A stretch of DNA of 64,000 nucleotides from AG1 sp035559775 (GCA_035559775.1 DATMAU010000023.1:1-64000); one strand, 5' to 3'. Counted from the stretch's first letter, positions 36,171 to 44,955 are shown. Notes: generated by a model not told the origin, from the sequence alone. Translations and numbers: made by a program.

Positions 36171-37655
36171 CTATGGTCTTACTATAACTACCTTCTTATC
36201 TGTGAAGAAGTCTATGGTATCTATCTGAGGGTGTAGCACACCGTAGAAGGATCTTTTTCTCCCAGCAAATGGGAAGAAGGCTACCGGGGCTGGGATCCCT
36301 ATGTTAACACCTATATTGCCCGCATCAACGCTTGAGACAAATTTCCTCGCACTCTCAGTGCTTCTAGTAAATATGGAGGCTGCGTTGCCATACTCGCTCT
36401 TATTGATCATCTCTATAGCCTCATCAAGGTTGGTAGCTCTTATCACGCTCGCCACAGGACCGAAGATCTCTTCCCTCGCTATTATCATCTCCGGAACGAC
36501 ACCTACAAACACAGTGGGCCCTAGGAAATAGCCTCTGGGATATTCAGGAACCTTTACACCCCTCCCGTCCAGGACTAGTTTAGCGCCCTCTTCAACGCCC
36601 CTCTCTATGTATTTAATAACTCTTTCCCTAGCCTTGCTGGTTACCAGGGGCCCCATGTCGACGCTCTCATCAAGACCATAGCCTAATCTGAGTTTTAATG
36701 CTGATTCTATAAATAGTCTGAGGGCTTTATCATATGTGTCTCCAACAAGGACTAGGTTAGATCCTGCTAGGCATCTCTGCCCAGCGTTTCCGAAGAAAGA
36801 GCTTATTATGGTTGGCATGTATCTTTCTAGATCAGCATCAGGCATAACGACTAAGAAGTTCTTAGCACCCCCACCGTTAAGGCTTCTCTTACCATACTCG
36901 CCTGCAAGCCTATAGATCCTCTCTGCGGTTTGGCTGCTGCCGACAGACGCAACGCCAACGATCTTCTTGTTTCTAAGTATAGCCTCAACCACATTCCCAT
37001 CCCCGTGGATAACGTTTATAATGCCTTTCGGAAGACCCGCTTCACGGTGTATCAGCTCCATTACGAAGTTAAAGGGAGCTGGTGTTATCTCGCTTGGCTT
37101 GACAACAACAGTGTTGCCGGTAACTATTGCGTATGGTATGAACCAGAATGGGATCATTGTTGGGAAGTTGAAGGGCGTAACTATAGCGAAAACCCCTAAT
37201 GGTTCTCTAACCATGTATTCATCTATACCCTCGGCTATGTTGTGCATATACTCGCCCTTGGCTAGCGTGTATGCTGCTGATATTGCTGCTTCAACGTTCT
37301 CTATAGTTCTCCTCATATCGCCCCTAGCTTCGTGTATAGTCTTCCCATGATTCTGTGTCACTACCCTCGAGATCTCTTCGAAATGGTTCTCAAGGGTCTC
37401 TTTGATCCTAAAGAGGTATTGGATCCTCTTAGTTATAGGGATCTCCCTCCACCTGTGAAAAGCCTCATACGCGGAATCTATAGCCTCAGACACCTCGTCA
37501 GCGGTCGCTATAGGAACCTTTCCTATCACCTCGTCAAGGGCTGGGTTGTAGATTTCAAGCCTTCTATCCGAGATCGAAGGTTTAAACTCACCACCTATAT
37601 AGTTAGGTAATATGCCATAGTTCTTCCTAACCTCTGGAAGAATCTTGTGCGTCAT
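36171..37655 (-). CDS. mmsA: Methylmalonate-semialdehyde dehydrogenase (acylating) family protein
   Basis: 494 residues. The ALDH catalytic Cys295 is in FGNAGQRCLAGSN. The place of the usual general-base Glu reads SLNGGGAKNFLVVMPDADL, which matches the MmsA/IolA branch that forms acyl-CoA instead of acid. It would oxidise methylmalonate or malonate semialdehyde to a CoA ester. No valine or inositol degradation genes are close, so the physiological substrate is open. Good codon match with neighbours; ATG start. Confidence 0.88.
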   Translation of the reverse strand: MTHKILPEVRKNYGILPNYIGGEFKPSISDRRLEIYNPALDEVIGKVPIATADEVSEAIDSAYEAFHRWREIPITKRIQYLFRIKETLENHFEEISRVVTQNHGKTIHEARGDMRRTIENVEAAISAAYTLAKGEYMHNIAEGIDEYMVREPLGVFAIVTPFNFPTMIPFWFIPYAIVTGNTVVVKPSEITPAPFNFVMELIHREAGLPKGIINVIHGDGNVVEAILRNKKIVGVASVGSSQTAERIYRLAGEYGKRSLNGGGAKNFLVVMPDADLERYMPTIISSFFGNAGQRCLAGSNLVLVGDTYDKALRLFIESALKLRLGYGLDESVDMGPLVTSKARERVIKYIERGVEEGAKLVLDGRGVKVPEYPRGYFLGPTVFVGVVPEMIIAREEIFGPVASVIRATNLDEAIEMINKSEYGNAASIFTRSTESARKFVSSVDAGNIGVNIGIPAPVAFFPFAGRKRSFYGVLHPQIDTIDFFTDKKVVIVRP

Positions 37656-37709
37656 CGCCCACCGAGTGCTACTGATAATAAACGATATTTATTCATTAAG
37701 GGTTATAGA

Positions 37710-39152
37710 TTATACAATGTTAGTTCTAGAGCACTTACTAACAATATGATCAACACCCCCGTCTGAAAGGAGCACTGCAGATAACCATCGATCTATGTCT
37801 CCCCTAGCCAGGTGGTGCTCTAAGAACTCTCCGGGAATCTTCTTCAAGGCTTCAAGCAATTCTGAGAAGCTACAAGCCTTGAAACCGCTATAAACACCCT
37901 CCTTCGAGGTGAAGTTGAAACAAAGTCTTTCAGGGGCTCTGAACCTCTCTATAAACCTACAATAGTCCTCCTTAGCCTTTCTAGCCAGATATCTTGCAAG
38001 GATCTCGAGGGCTCTTAGATAGGTTACCTGAGCCTTATAAGGGCTCCCGTAAGGGTTGAAATAGCTATGCACTTCGCCAGCCGGCCCGTGTTTTGTTGCT
38101 TGGTAGTAGAAATGATCACTCATAGAGTAAAGCCTCCATACCCTGAGAGCCTCTCCCCCAAGGGCTTTAGCATAGCTGTAGAGGATTCCGAGGTTCTCCA
38201 ACGCTATCCTCTGAACCTCGTTACCAGCCCATGCCGAGAGATCCCTCTCATCAGCCCAGCTAATAGTACTCCAAGGTGGGACGTCATAGACACCGCGGAT
38301 CCTGTTTGAGAGAGCAGCCTCCGATACTGTTGAGAATCTCAAACCCCTCCTAGAGATCTCTCTTGGGAGATGTTCGAGGAAACCATAGATCCCTGTTTCT
38401 GGCCATTGGTGCTCTCCAAAGGTCTCATAATCGATCGCTATGAGCACCAGATCTCCTGTGAGCGCTCCTAGCCATGAAGCATACTTATCCGCGGTGAGAG
38501 GGTATTGATCCCATGTCCTCATGCTAAATCTAAAACCAATGTCATCGCTAAGCCTATGGTTCCTCACAAGAACCCTTATATCGCATAGCGGGTTGCTATA
38601 AACATAATTATAGCCCCTGAATCCCTGAACCCACTCGACACCCTCTGTCAGCACGACCTTAAAACCCATAGATGCTAGGACACATCCAACATCGTTATTA
38701 TATATAAACTCTGTGTTCTCAGCCGATACGGGCTTATAGCCAAACACCTCTTCAAGCCTCTTCACATGATCCCTAACCTGCTCGATAAACTCGTCTCTAT
38801 CTATTAGCCAGGCTAGCGAGTGGTAATAGGTCTGTGCAACCAGCTCAACCCTCTCGGTCTCCACCATCTCCTCTAATATTTTCAAGGCTTTTGGCGACCA
38901 TCTCTCCATAAGATCTATCGCTACCCCTGACACGCTCATTGTAAACTTAAAATCCCTGTTCTCTCTGAGACTCTTAAGCAGGATCTCTGAAGCCTTTATA
39001 TAGACCCTCCTGGACACCCTTTCGAAGACCTCTCTATTAACGCTCCACTCAAAAAGATCCCTAGGATCCCGGGGATCGCCGTTGGGCAGGATTCTTTCTA
39101 GAGGAGCAAACCTTAGAGGCTGATGCACTTCAAAAAAGAACACTATATCCAT
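37710..39152 (-). CDS. Glycoside hydrolase family 57 (alpha-amylase-like)
   Basis: 480 residues. GH57 conserved regions are visible: FFEVHQPLRF at the N-terminus, the SAENTEFIYNND block with the presumed nucleophile Glu (148), and AIDYETFGEHQW with the acid Asp (241). Enzymes of this family cut or rearrange alpha-glucans. It lacks a signal peptide, so it probably acts on intracellular glycogen-like polymer. The Cys-rich end (CRFIERFRAPERLCFNF, KACSFSELL, SKCSRT) is unusual but the fold elsewhere looks intact. Confidence 0.88.
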   Translation of the reverse strand: MDIVFFFEVHQPLRFAPLERILPNGDPRDPRDLFEWSVNREVFERVSRRVYIKASEILLKSLRENRDFKFTMSVSGVAIDLMERWSPKALKILEEMVETERVELVAQTYYHSLAWLIDRDEFIEQVRDHVKRLEEVFGYKPVSAENTEFIYNNDVGCVLASMGFKVVLTEGVEWVQGFRGYNYVYSNPLCDIRVLVRNHRLSDDIGFRFSMRTWDQYPLTADKYASWLGALTGDLVLIAIDYETFGEHQWPETGIYGFLEHLPREISRRGLRFSTVSEAALSNRIRGVYDVPPWSTISWADERDLSAWAGNEVQRIALENLGILYSYAKALGGEALRVWRLYSMSDHFYYQATKHGPAGEVHSYFNPYGSPYKAQVTYLRALEILARYLARKAKEDYCRFIERFRAPERLCFNFTSKEGVYSGFKACSFSELLEALKKIPGEFLEHHLARGDIDRWLSAVLLSDGGVDHIVSKCSRTNIV

Positions 39153-39363
39153 TAAAACCCCAGGATTGTTCTCCGAGTAAGAGCTTTTAAAGTTTTTCAG
39201 CCACTACAGGTACTGTATCGATTATAGATATCCTCATCCATGCGACGACTATGGATACTAGTGCGTGTTATTTCTTTTTAATGAGCGCTGGCGATCTCTA
39301 TATTTAATTGATTCTGTATATCCCAAGGCTATTTTCTCCATAACATAGATTAGAGAGGGGCTA

Positions 39364-40041
39364 ATGTCTAGAAAGGATCTTCTCAAAGCTATGGAGGAGA
39401 AAACGCTGTTGCAGTTGGCCCTAGACCTTGTGGATCTTGAGATCGCATCGAGACTTGCTAGGCAAGCATCTGAGGCTGGGATCGATATTGTGGAGATCGG
39501 GACACCTCTGCTCAAGGCCCACGGTATCAGGGCTGTTGAGGAGGTAAGATCGGTAGCTAGCGGATCCTTTATAATGGTTGATACCAAGACAGCCGATGCC
39601 GGGGCAATAGAGGCTGAGATTGTTAGCAGAGCTGGTGGGGATGCGATGAGTGTGTTAGGTCTATCTAGCTATGAGACTATTGAAGAGACCACTGCGAGAG
39701 GAAGGGATCTAGATGTCTCGGTATGGATAGATATGATCCATATAAATGATCCCGTGAAGAGGGCTGAAGAGCTAAGACACATGGAGCCTGATATAATAAT
39801 AGCCCACATCGGAGTGGATGTTCAGAGAAGCAGGGGGATAACTGTTGAGAGCTTGGAGAGAGAGGTTAGGGATCTTGTCGAGAAAGGCTTCAGAGTAGCT
39901 GTTGCTGGAGGTATAAAAGGTAACGCTATAAAGAGAATGTCAGATCTAGGGGCGTCGGTGATAATAATTGGGGGCTGGATCACGAAACACCACGACCCCT
40001 TAGAGAGGATGAGGGAAGCTGTAAGAATCCTGAGACAATGA
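39364..40041 (+). CDS. 3-hexulose-6-phosphate synthase (OMPDC superfamily)
   Basis: 225 residues. The active-site D-x-K-x-x-D is in MVDTKTADAGAIEAEI and the family-specific EIGTPLLKAHGIRAVEEV and VAVAGGIKGN are present. It joins or splits formaldehyde and ribulose 5-phosphate to or from hexulose 6-phosphate. In archaea without transketolase-based routes this works backwards to make ribulose 5-phosphate for nucleotides. The partner isomerase (PHI) is not adjacent. It is a distant homologue of pyrF 4 kb upstream. Confidence 0.88.
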   Translation: MSRKDLLKAMEEKTLLQLALDLVDLEIASRLARQASEAGIDIVEIGTPLLKAHGIRAVEEVRSVASGSFIMVDTKTADAGAIEAEIVSRAGGDAMSVLGLSSYETIEETTARGRDLDVSVWIDMIHINDPVKRAEELRHMEPDIIIAHIGVDVQRSRGITVESLEREVRDLVEKGFRVAVAGGIKGNAIKRMSDLGASVIIIGGWITKHHDPLERMREAVRILRQ

Positions 40042-40244
40042 TCCATGGTTGCGAAGATCGCTAAAAACACCACGGATCATAGCATACAGACAAAGACCTA
40101 CCTCACCACATTTTGAGGTTTTCTTTAGCAGCTATACGGTGGTTAGTAAATATCGTTTCACAGCCACCGGTTATAGGAGATGTGGAGAGTACTTGTAGTT
40201 AGTAATAGTCATAAACCCTCAGCCATATTATATATGGATGGGTT

Positions 40245-40742
40245 ATGGGGATACAGGTGTGGGGAGATCTTGTGAGGACTAGTGGTAGCATAGCCCAGGC
40301 TATAGAGACTCTCAGATCGTCTGGAAAGGATCTCGCCGCCCTCTTTAACGAAACATTCCTAGCTGTGGAACCTGTGTATAAAAATATAGGGGTAGTGATC
40401 AAGGAGATCGGCAGGGGTTATGCTAAGGCTGTCTTCAACATGAGTGAAAACATAGCTAGATGGGGAGGTGTTGTGAACGGGGGTGTTATAATGACCGTGA
40501 TCGATATGGTCATCGGGGTCTCCGTTATGACCGTTAATGATGGTATTGACCAATACACTGCAGAGCTTAAGGTTCACTTTCTAGAACCCCTCAGAATAGA
40601 TCCTTTCACAGCTATTGGTAGGGTTATAAGGAAGGGTGGGACGTTGGTCGTAGGTGAGGGGGAGATCTATGATGGTGAGAACAGGCTCTGTGCTAAGGGG
40701 ATTGGTACGTGGTTTATTGTTAAGAGAAGGAATACGGGCTAG
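40245..40742 (+). CDS. Hotdog-fold thioesterase, PaaI-like
   Basis: 165 residues. The core AVNGGVIMTVIDMVIGVSVM-like region (VVNGGVIMTVIDMVIG) and AELKVHFLEPLRIDPFTAIG are hotdog signatures, and the C-terminal strand ENRLCAKGIGTWFIVK closes the fold. About 50 residues at the N-terminus lie ahead of the core and are not typical. It would hydrolyse an acyl-CoA; the acid group is unknown. The short gap to the next gene (29 bases) suggests co-transcription with the Trm10 gene. Confidence 0.8.
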   Translation: MGIQVWGDLVRTSGSIAQAIETLRSSGKDLAALFNETFLAVEPVYKNIGVVIKEIGRGYAKAVFNMSENIARWGGVVNGGVIMTVIDMVIGVSVMTVNDGIDQYTAELKVHFLEPLRIDPFTAIGRVIRKGGTLVVGEGEIYDGENRLCAKGIGTWFIVKRRNTG

Positions 40743-40771
40743 GAGCAGGGCTCCTTGTTAGAGGATCTGGC

Positions 40772-41554
40772 TTGAGGCTTGTAATAATAGATCTCGGTGC
40801 TATTCATATACATAGCCCCAGAGAGCTTAAGAGCCTAGCAATACAGATCGAACTTACAAACTCGATAGTTATGAGAAAACTCGGAACCAGGGTTATTGCA
40901 GTAGCCCCTATGAAAACCATAGGGCTGGATTATATAGAAGCCTCGTCACTGCGTTCCGGCTATAGACTCCTAATAGCCCCTATAGAGAGAGTTATCGATA
41001 TGTTCGGTGCCAAGAGGGTTATCGTTCTAGACCCCTATGGTGAGCATGACCTAAGGGTAGAGGATCTAGAGTGGGCTGAAACAGTAATCCTTGGAGGCAT
41101 AGTTGACAGAACCCCTATAAAGGGCATAACAACACTGCTTAGGAACACAGGCTTGCCTTGGGCGCCTACCATGAGGATCGCATTGAGGGGATCTATATTA
41201 GGGGTTCCAAGCGAGATAAACAATATAGCGGCTATACTGGTGAAAGCCCTAGAGATAGGGAACCTTGAGAACGCGATAAAAGAGATCCAGCCTAAGAGGG
41301 ATGCCATAATGAGGGCTTCTGCAGAGATTCCGAGGCTCCTGAAAAACCTTGGGAGGAGCCCTAATGCCGAGGATCTTGTTGAGATCTATAAATCTCTCAG
41401 GACATGGCTTAACCTAGATAGCATTGGCATGATGAGAGCCCTTATTAGATGTGATAGGAGAGATCTGGCATCCATATGGCGGGAGAAGATCATTGCTGGA
41501 GAGATTATTTCGGAAAAACCTGGACAAGCGGTTCTGGGTCTTGCTAGGAGTTAG
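40772..41554 (+). CDS. Archaeal Trm10-like tRNA position-9 N1-methyltransferase
   Basis: 260 residues. The SPOUT-type C-terminal half carries ETVILGGIVDRTPIKGITTL, the strongest Trm10 signature, and GVPSEINNIAAILVKALEIG. Family enzymes methylate G9 and/or A9 of tRNA; the Sulfolobus relative makes m1A9, and the Thermococcus one does both. Which base is targeted here cannot be told. TTG start with GAGGAT upstream. Confidence 0.82.
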   Translation: MRLVIIDLGAIHIHSPRELKSLAIQIELTNSIVMRKLGTRVIAVAPMKTIGLDYIEASSLRSGYRLLIAPIERVIDMFGAKRVIVLDPYGEHDLRVEDLEWAETVILGGIVDRTPIKGITTLLRNTGLPWAPTMRIALRGSILGVPSEINNIAAILVKALEIGNLENAIKEIQPKRDAIMRASAEIPRLLKNLGRSPNAEDLVEIYKSLRTWLNLDSIGMMRALIRCDRRDLASIWREKIIAGEIISEKPGQAVLGLARS

Positions 41555-41945
41555 TTCTTTCTCGCAAGACACAGGGTTTTATCTATTACATGTGCTTGTA
41601 ATCGCCGAACACTGTTCCATGCATACCTATCCATCATACATGGTACGAAGACTTAAACATGGCATAAGAACCTATAACCCTAAGCCGTAGCTAACTGTTT
41701 CGGATTTAATAGAAGTTTGTATGGGTTGGTATCGATTATTGGTTAAGGGGGGTTTGCTGAGGTCTAGGGAGATATGGAGACTGGGGATCGGCTATAGCTT
41801 TGGGTGTAGTGGGAGGTTTAGGGGGGATGTTGGGAAGATTATAGGTGTTGCTAGAAAAGAGTAGCCTGGATGAGTATTTGGGTATAGAATAGGGTCTATT
41901 GAGATGTGGAGGCTAGGCTAAGCCCTGTATTGTGTGGGAGTAACA
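41555..41945. other. Non-coding part upstream of the solo tnpB-tail RNA locus
   Basis: No recognised gene apart from the 47-codon frame at 41721-41864. A near-repeat of AGATATGGAGACTGGGG (41771) occurs as AGATGTGGAGGCTAGG at 41901, suggesting local duplication or decayed coding sequence. Confidence 0.3.
41721..41864 (+). CDS. Possible small protein, unknown
   Basis: A 47-codon frame from ATG to TAG. The product is basic and Gly-rich (IWRLGIGYSFGCSGRFRGDV, then GKIIGVARKE). Codons look like those of real genes (AGG, AGA, GGG), but there is no ribosome binding site and no match I can recall. It could be a remnant; the partial repeat of its middle at 41901 favours decay. Low confidence. Confidence 0.25.
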   Translation: MGWYRLLVKGGLLRSREIWRLGIGYSFGCSGRFRGDVGKIIGVARKE

Positions 41946-41956
41946 TTATATAAGGG
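41945..41956 (+). promoter_or_regulatory. TATA box before the solo tnpB-tail RNA and DtxR gene
   Basis: ACATTATATAAGGG contains an excellent archaeal TATA element at about 41947-41955. A transcript would start near 41975-41980, just before the conserved RNA-like block at 42011. This suggests the block is transcribed on its own promoter. Confidence 0.55.
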
Positions 41957-42010
41957 TTATTATTAATTGAGCAGAGATCATGGAAAGCCTTCTAAAATAT
42001 CTAAAACACA

Positions 42011-42202
42011 CCAAGATGTGGGGGTCTCCCCACAGCAGTGAACCAGAGCAAAGCTATGAGGGGGAGCTGTGGGTTGGGGGTCACCCTGAATGGGTGGAGG
42101 CCAATGATATGGGCCCCAATGATAGAGGCCCTGAGGCCAATGAAACCAAGGGAAGAGCGGCTGGTATCAAGCAATATCAACCGCAATGAAACCCGAACCC
42201 CT
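42011..42202 (+). ncRNA. Solo tnpB-3'-end (omega-RNA-like) locus, copy A
   Basis: About 190 bases closely match, in inverse, 56561-56738. Shared blocks include GATGTGGGGGTCTC, GGGTCACCCTGAATGGGTGG, AGGCCAATGATATGGG and AACCAAGGGAAGAGCGG. A terminal hairpin at 42157-42184 pairs GCGGCTGGTAT with ATATCAACCGC and is kept in copy B with several base changes. In translation parts read GVTLNGWRPMIW...ALRPMKPREERL, like the Pro-rich tails after the zinc finger in crenarchaeal TnpB, but the frame shifts, so the protein is not conserved intact and the RNA probably is. No nuclease gene is attached. Similarity ends near 42202, where a guide would begin. Confidence 0.6.
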
Positions 42203-42234
42203 AGGAGAGGTAAGCGTTTTAACCTCCATGCATA

Positions 42235-42723
42235 ATGATCAGAGGAGAGGGTTTGGAGAGAAGCTCTTACGAGAACCTTTATAGCATGATTAGGCGGGGG
42301 CATAATAGGAAGGAGAGAAGAAAGACGACTGTTGAGGAGTATCTGGAGACGATCCACGAGCTTGAGAAGCATGTCGGCTGGGTGAGAACCAAGGATCTCT
42401 CGAGGGTTCTTAACATAAAGCCCAGCAGTATTACAAAAACATTGAAGAAGCTCCACTCTGAAGGGCTCATAATCTATGAGAAATACAGAGGAGCCAGACT
42501 GAGCAGGGCAGGGTTAGAGGCTATAAACAAGCTTGTGAGAAAACACAGAGTGCTTGCAGAACTACTCAAAGAGGCGGGATTGAGTGAGATAGATGCACAG
42601 GCTGAGGCTGAGAGGCTTGAGCACTTGGTGCCCGACTATCTAGTGGAGTATCTGGAGAAATTCCTCTTAAAGTATAGGGAGACGCTTCGTAGATGTGGAG
42701 ACAAGGGTTCAGAGACTCTATAG
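42235..42723 (+). CDS. DtxR/MntR family metal-dependent transcriptional regulator
   Basis: 162 residues. A winged-helix domain (TTVEEYLETIHELEKHVGWV, then TKDLSRVLNIKPSSITKTLK) is followed by the dimerisation/metal domain (LVRKHRVLAELLKEAGLSEI, with AEAERLEHLVPDYL giving His/Glu ligands). No SH3-like C-terminal domain, as in MntR. It would sense Fe2+ or Mn2+ and repress metal genes; the ferritin-VIT1 iron transporter gene at 44956-45879 is a possible target. An ATG at 42286 is an alternative start. The conserved tnpB-tail RNA ends 32 bases before its start. Confidence 0.85.
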   Translation: MIRGEGLERSSYENLYSMIRRGHNRKERRKTTVEEYLETIHELEKHVGWVRTKDLSRVLNIKPSSITKTLKKLHSEGLIIYEKYRGARLSRAGLEAINKLVRKHRVLAELLKEAGLSEIDAQAEAERLEHLVPDYLVEYLEKFLLKYRETLRRCGDKGSETL

Positions 42724-42736
42724 GTTATGGAGCGTT

Positions 42737-43447
42737 TTAAAGACCTAGGTATAGCTTCCCCAGCTCTCTATGTTCCAAGAGATCCTGGGCTGCCCCCTCA
42801 AACACAACTCTGCCACTCACTAGGAGATAGGCTTTGTCACCGATCCCTAGGGCTGCTTTTGCGTTCTGCTCAACCAGGATTACTGGCACCCCTGTTTGGC
42901 TCTTTATCTCATAGATCTTGTTAAGCATAGCCTTTGCCAGCTTAGGTGCTAGCTGTGCGGTAGGCTCATCAACCATGAGGATCTTGGGCTTTCTAACAAT
43001 AGCCATCGCCAGAGCTAGCATCTGCCTCTGCCCGCCTGAGAGTTGGTATGCTTTATATGTAAGCATACCCTTGAGTTCTGGGAAGAGCTCCATTACATCT
43101 AATATTCTTTCTTCGCCATATTTACCGAATGCATAGAGAGCCATCCTCAGGTTCTCAAGCACTGTGAGGTTTACAAAGACATTATCCACCTGGGGTAGGT
43201 AGACAAGCCCCGCCCTAGCCCTTCTATAAGGGGGCATCCCAGTTATATCCTCATCGCCTAGATAGATCCTACCACTATATAGGGTTGATAAGCCCATGAA
43301 GGTCTTAAGCAACGTTGACTTTCCAGAGCCGTTTGGCCCTACAACAACCGTTATGCCCTTCTCATGGGCTGTGAATGTGACATCGTATAATACATGGAGT
43401 CTTGCATACCCAGCATTTATACCCTCGGCTCGTAGCAAGCTATCCAC
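42737..43447 (-). CDS. livF: Branched-chain amino acid-type ABC transporter ATPase, LivF
   Basis: 236 residues. Walker A GPNGSGKSTLLKTF, signature YQLSGGQRQMLALA, Walker B PKILMVDEPTAQLAP and the short LivF-specific end (QDLLEHRELGKLYLGL) are present. It powers uptake with LivG. Its start overlaps the end of livG. The permease genes livH/livM and a binding protein are not beside it, which is unusual. A truncated LivK-like gene is at the left window edge, 42 kb away. Confidence 0.9.
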   Translation of the reverse strand: MDSLLRAEGINAGYARLHVLYDVTFTAHEKGITVVVGPNGSGKSTLLKTFMGLSTLYSGRIYLGDEDITGMPPYRRARAGLVYLPQVDNVFVNLTVLENLRMALYAFGKYGEERILDVMELFPELKGMLTYKAYQLSGGQRQMLALAMAIVRKPKILMVDEPTAQLAPKLAKAMLNKIYEIKSQTGVPVILVEQNAKAALGIGDKAYLLVSGRVVFEGAAQDLLEHRELGKLYLGL

Positions 43448-44258
43448 CCAGGTAACTCTCTATAACCAGGGGATTGCTAACCACGGTCTCGGGAGGTCCT
43501 GAAGCTATGATCTTGCCTCTATGCATAGCGTAAACATGATCCACGTATTTCAACGCTATATCAAGCCTGTGCTCAACAGCTAGGATCGTTATCCCTAGCT
43601 CGCTCACAGCTTTCCTCATATAGCTGAATATATCATGGGCAAGTGTAGGTAGTATCCCGGCTATAGGCTCGTCCATTATTACAAGCCTCGCCCTATTCAT
43701 AAGGGCCCTTCCAAGCTCCAGGAGCTTTAACTGTCCTCCGCTTAGCTGGTAGGCATATTGATCCCAAACCCTGTCTAGGTTGAGGAACCTGAGCACCTTG
43801 AAAGCATATTCAGCCGCCTCTTTCTCCTCTGAAACCCACCTCCTCCCCATGTTACGCAAGAGCGAGCTTCTCGGAACACCTCTCCAGGAGACCAGCAGGT
43901 TTTCGAGAACAGTTAGTTTGAGGAAGGGCTGTGGTATCTGGAATGTCCTTACAATACCCAGCTCGTTGATCCTGTGGGGCGGGAGGCCTGTTATATCCAT
44001 ACCATCATAGATAATCCTGCCAGAACTTGGCTTATAGATCCCAGATATAGCGTTTATCAACGAAGTCTTCCCCGAACCATTAGGACCTATCACCAGCGTT
44101 ATCCTTCTCTCAGGCACCTCGATCGATGCACCATCAACGGCTCTGAGAGCGCCAAAGCTCAGTGTGAGATCCATGGTCTTTAAAAGGATCTTGATCTCCT
44201 CACCCACACAGATACCCTGATATAATGTATTGATGAGCTGCTTTATATCTATCAACAC
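43440..44258 (-). CDS. livG: Branched-chain amino acid-type ABC transporter ATPase, LivG
   Basis: 272 residues as drawn; the family normally begins at about MDLTLSFGALRAVDG, so the true start may be the GTG near residue 18 (just before GEEIKILLKTM) or the ATG at 44174. Walker A GPNGSGKTSLINAI, signature YQLSGGQLKLLELG, Walker B RLVIMDEPIAGI, and the His switch in LAVEHRLDI are intact. It partners LivF; no permeases are adjacent. Confidence 0.88.
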   Translation of the reverse strand: MLIDIKQLINTLYQGICVGEEIKILLKTMDLTLSFGALRAVDGASIEVPERRITLVIGPNGSGKTSLINAISGIYKPSSGRIIYDGMDITGLPPHRINELGIVRTFQIPQPFLKLTVLENLLVSWRGVPRSSLLRNMGRRWVSEEKEAAEYAFKVLRFLNLDRVWDQYAYQLSGGQLKLLELGRALMNRARLVIMDEPIAGILPTLAHDIFSYMRKAVSELGITILAVEHRLDIALKYVDHVYAMHRGKIIASGPPETVVSNPLVIESYLGG

Positions 44259-44281
44259 ATTATTTCATAAAATAGCATTGA

Positions 44282-44866
44282 TCATAGTGTGTTTCTAATC
44301 TCATCAATAGATCTGGATATATCGAGCCTACCATCAGGGCTCTTTGTAAAAACACCCCTGCTCTCGAGGAAACCGATCACGTGCTCAGCGCTCGCATCAC
44401 TATCAGCACACAGCGCTATTATAATCCTTCTTGCCCGTGGTGTTAGCAGCTCCTTGGGTGTTTCATTAGCACATCTAGAGATAGCCATAGCCATGTCCAC
44501 AACCTCCTCCAAACCAGCGTCTGTCTCGATATAACCGCTTGTGGATGATGCTCTGTAGCCTCTAAGCCTTAAGAGATCCAGAAGGGGTTCTATATGGACA
44601 GGCCCTCCTATTACTTTTTGGAGATGCCTTACACTCAGCCTAGCTGTGAGGCCCTTGCTCCCAGCACTGCTGAGGCGAGTGCTTCTCACAATGTCTTTGA
44701 TAAGCTCGATAGCTTCTCTAGCACCCATATAGTTATCATCAAACACGATTTTTATCACGCCCCCGTCCATGGTCGCACTATAGATCCCAGGGATCTCTTC
44801 CGAGATTTTCTCAAGGATCTCTGAGCACTTGTTTCCACAGTTTATGGTATAGCTCTTCTTAACCAT
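44282..44866 (-). CDS. Archaeal conserved protein, possibly DUF2067-like
   Basis: 194 residues. It has an N-terminal alpha/beta segment (KSYTINCGNKCSEILEKISE) and a helix-rich remainder with SVRHLQKVIGGPVHIEPLLD and a Cys-containing PRARRIIIALCADSDASAEH. The general layout and size recall archaeal DUF2067 proteins, but I am not certain. Same orientation as livG, 23 bases away, so possibly in the same transcript. Confidence 0.5.
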   Translation of the reverse strand: MVKKSYTINCGNKCSEILEKISEEIPGIYSATMDGGVIKIVFDDNYMGAREAIELIKDIVRSTRLSSAGSKGLTARLSVRHLQKVIGGPVHIEPLLDLLRLRGYRASSTSGYIETDAGLEEVVDMAMAISRCANETPKELLTPRARRIIIALCADSDASAEHVIGFLESRGVFTKSPDGRLDISRSIDEIRNTL

Positions 44867-44955
44867 CTCGCAGCTCCAGATCTATATCGTTAACAAGCCC
44901 TAATATCCCAAAACAATGGATAGGGATATTATCATAGTATTTAAACTACCTGGAT

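Noticed and set aside
41980..42235. Open frames across the tnpB-tail copy A
   Set aside because: They are explained by the decayed TnpB tail; the frame changes part way along relative to copy B.
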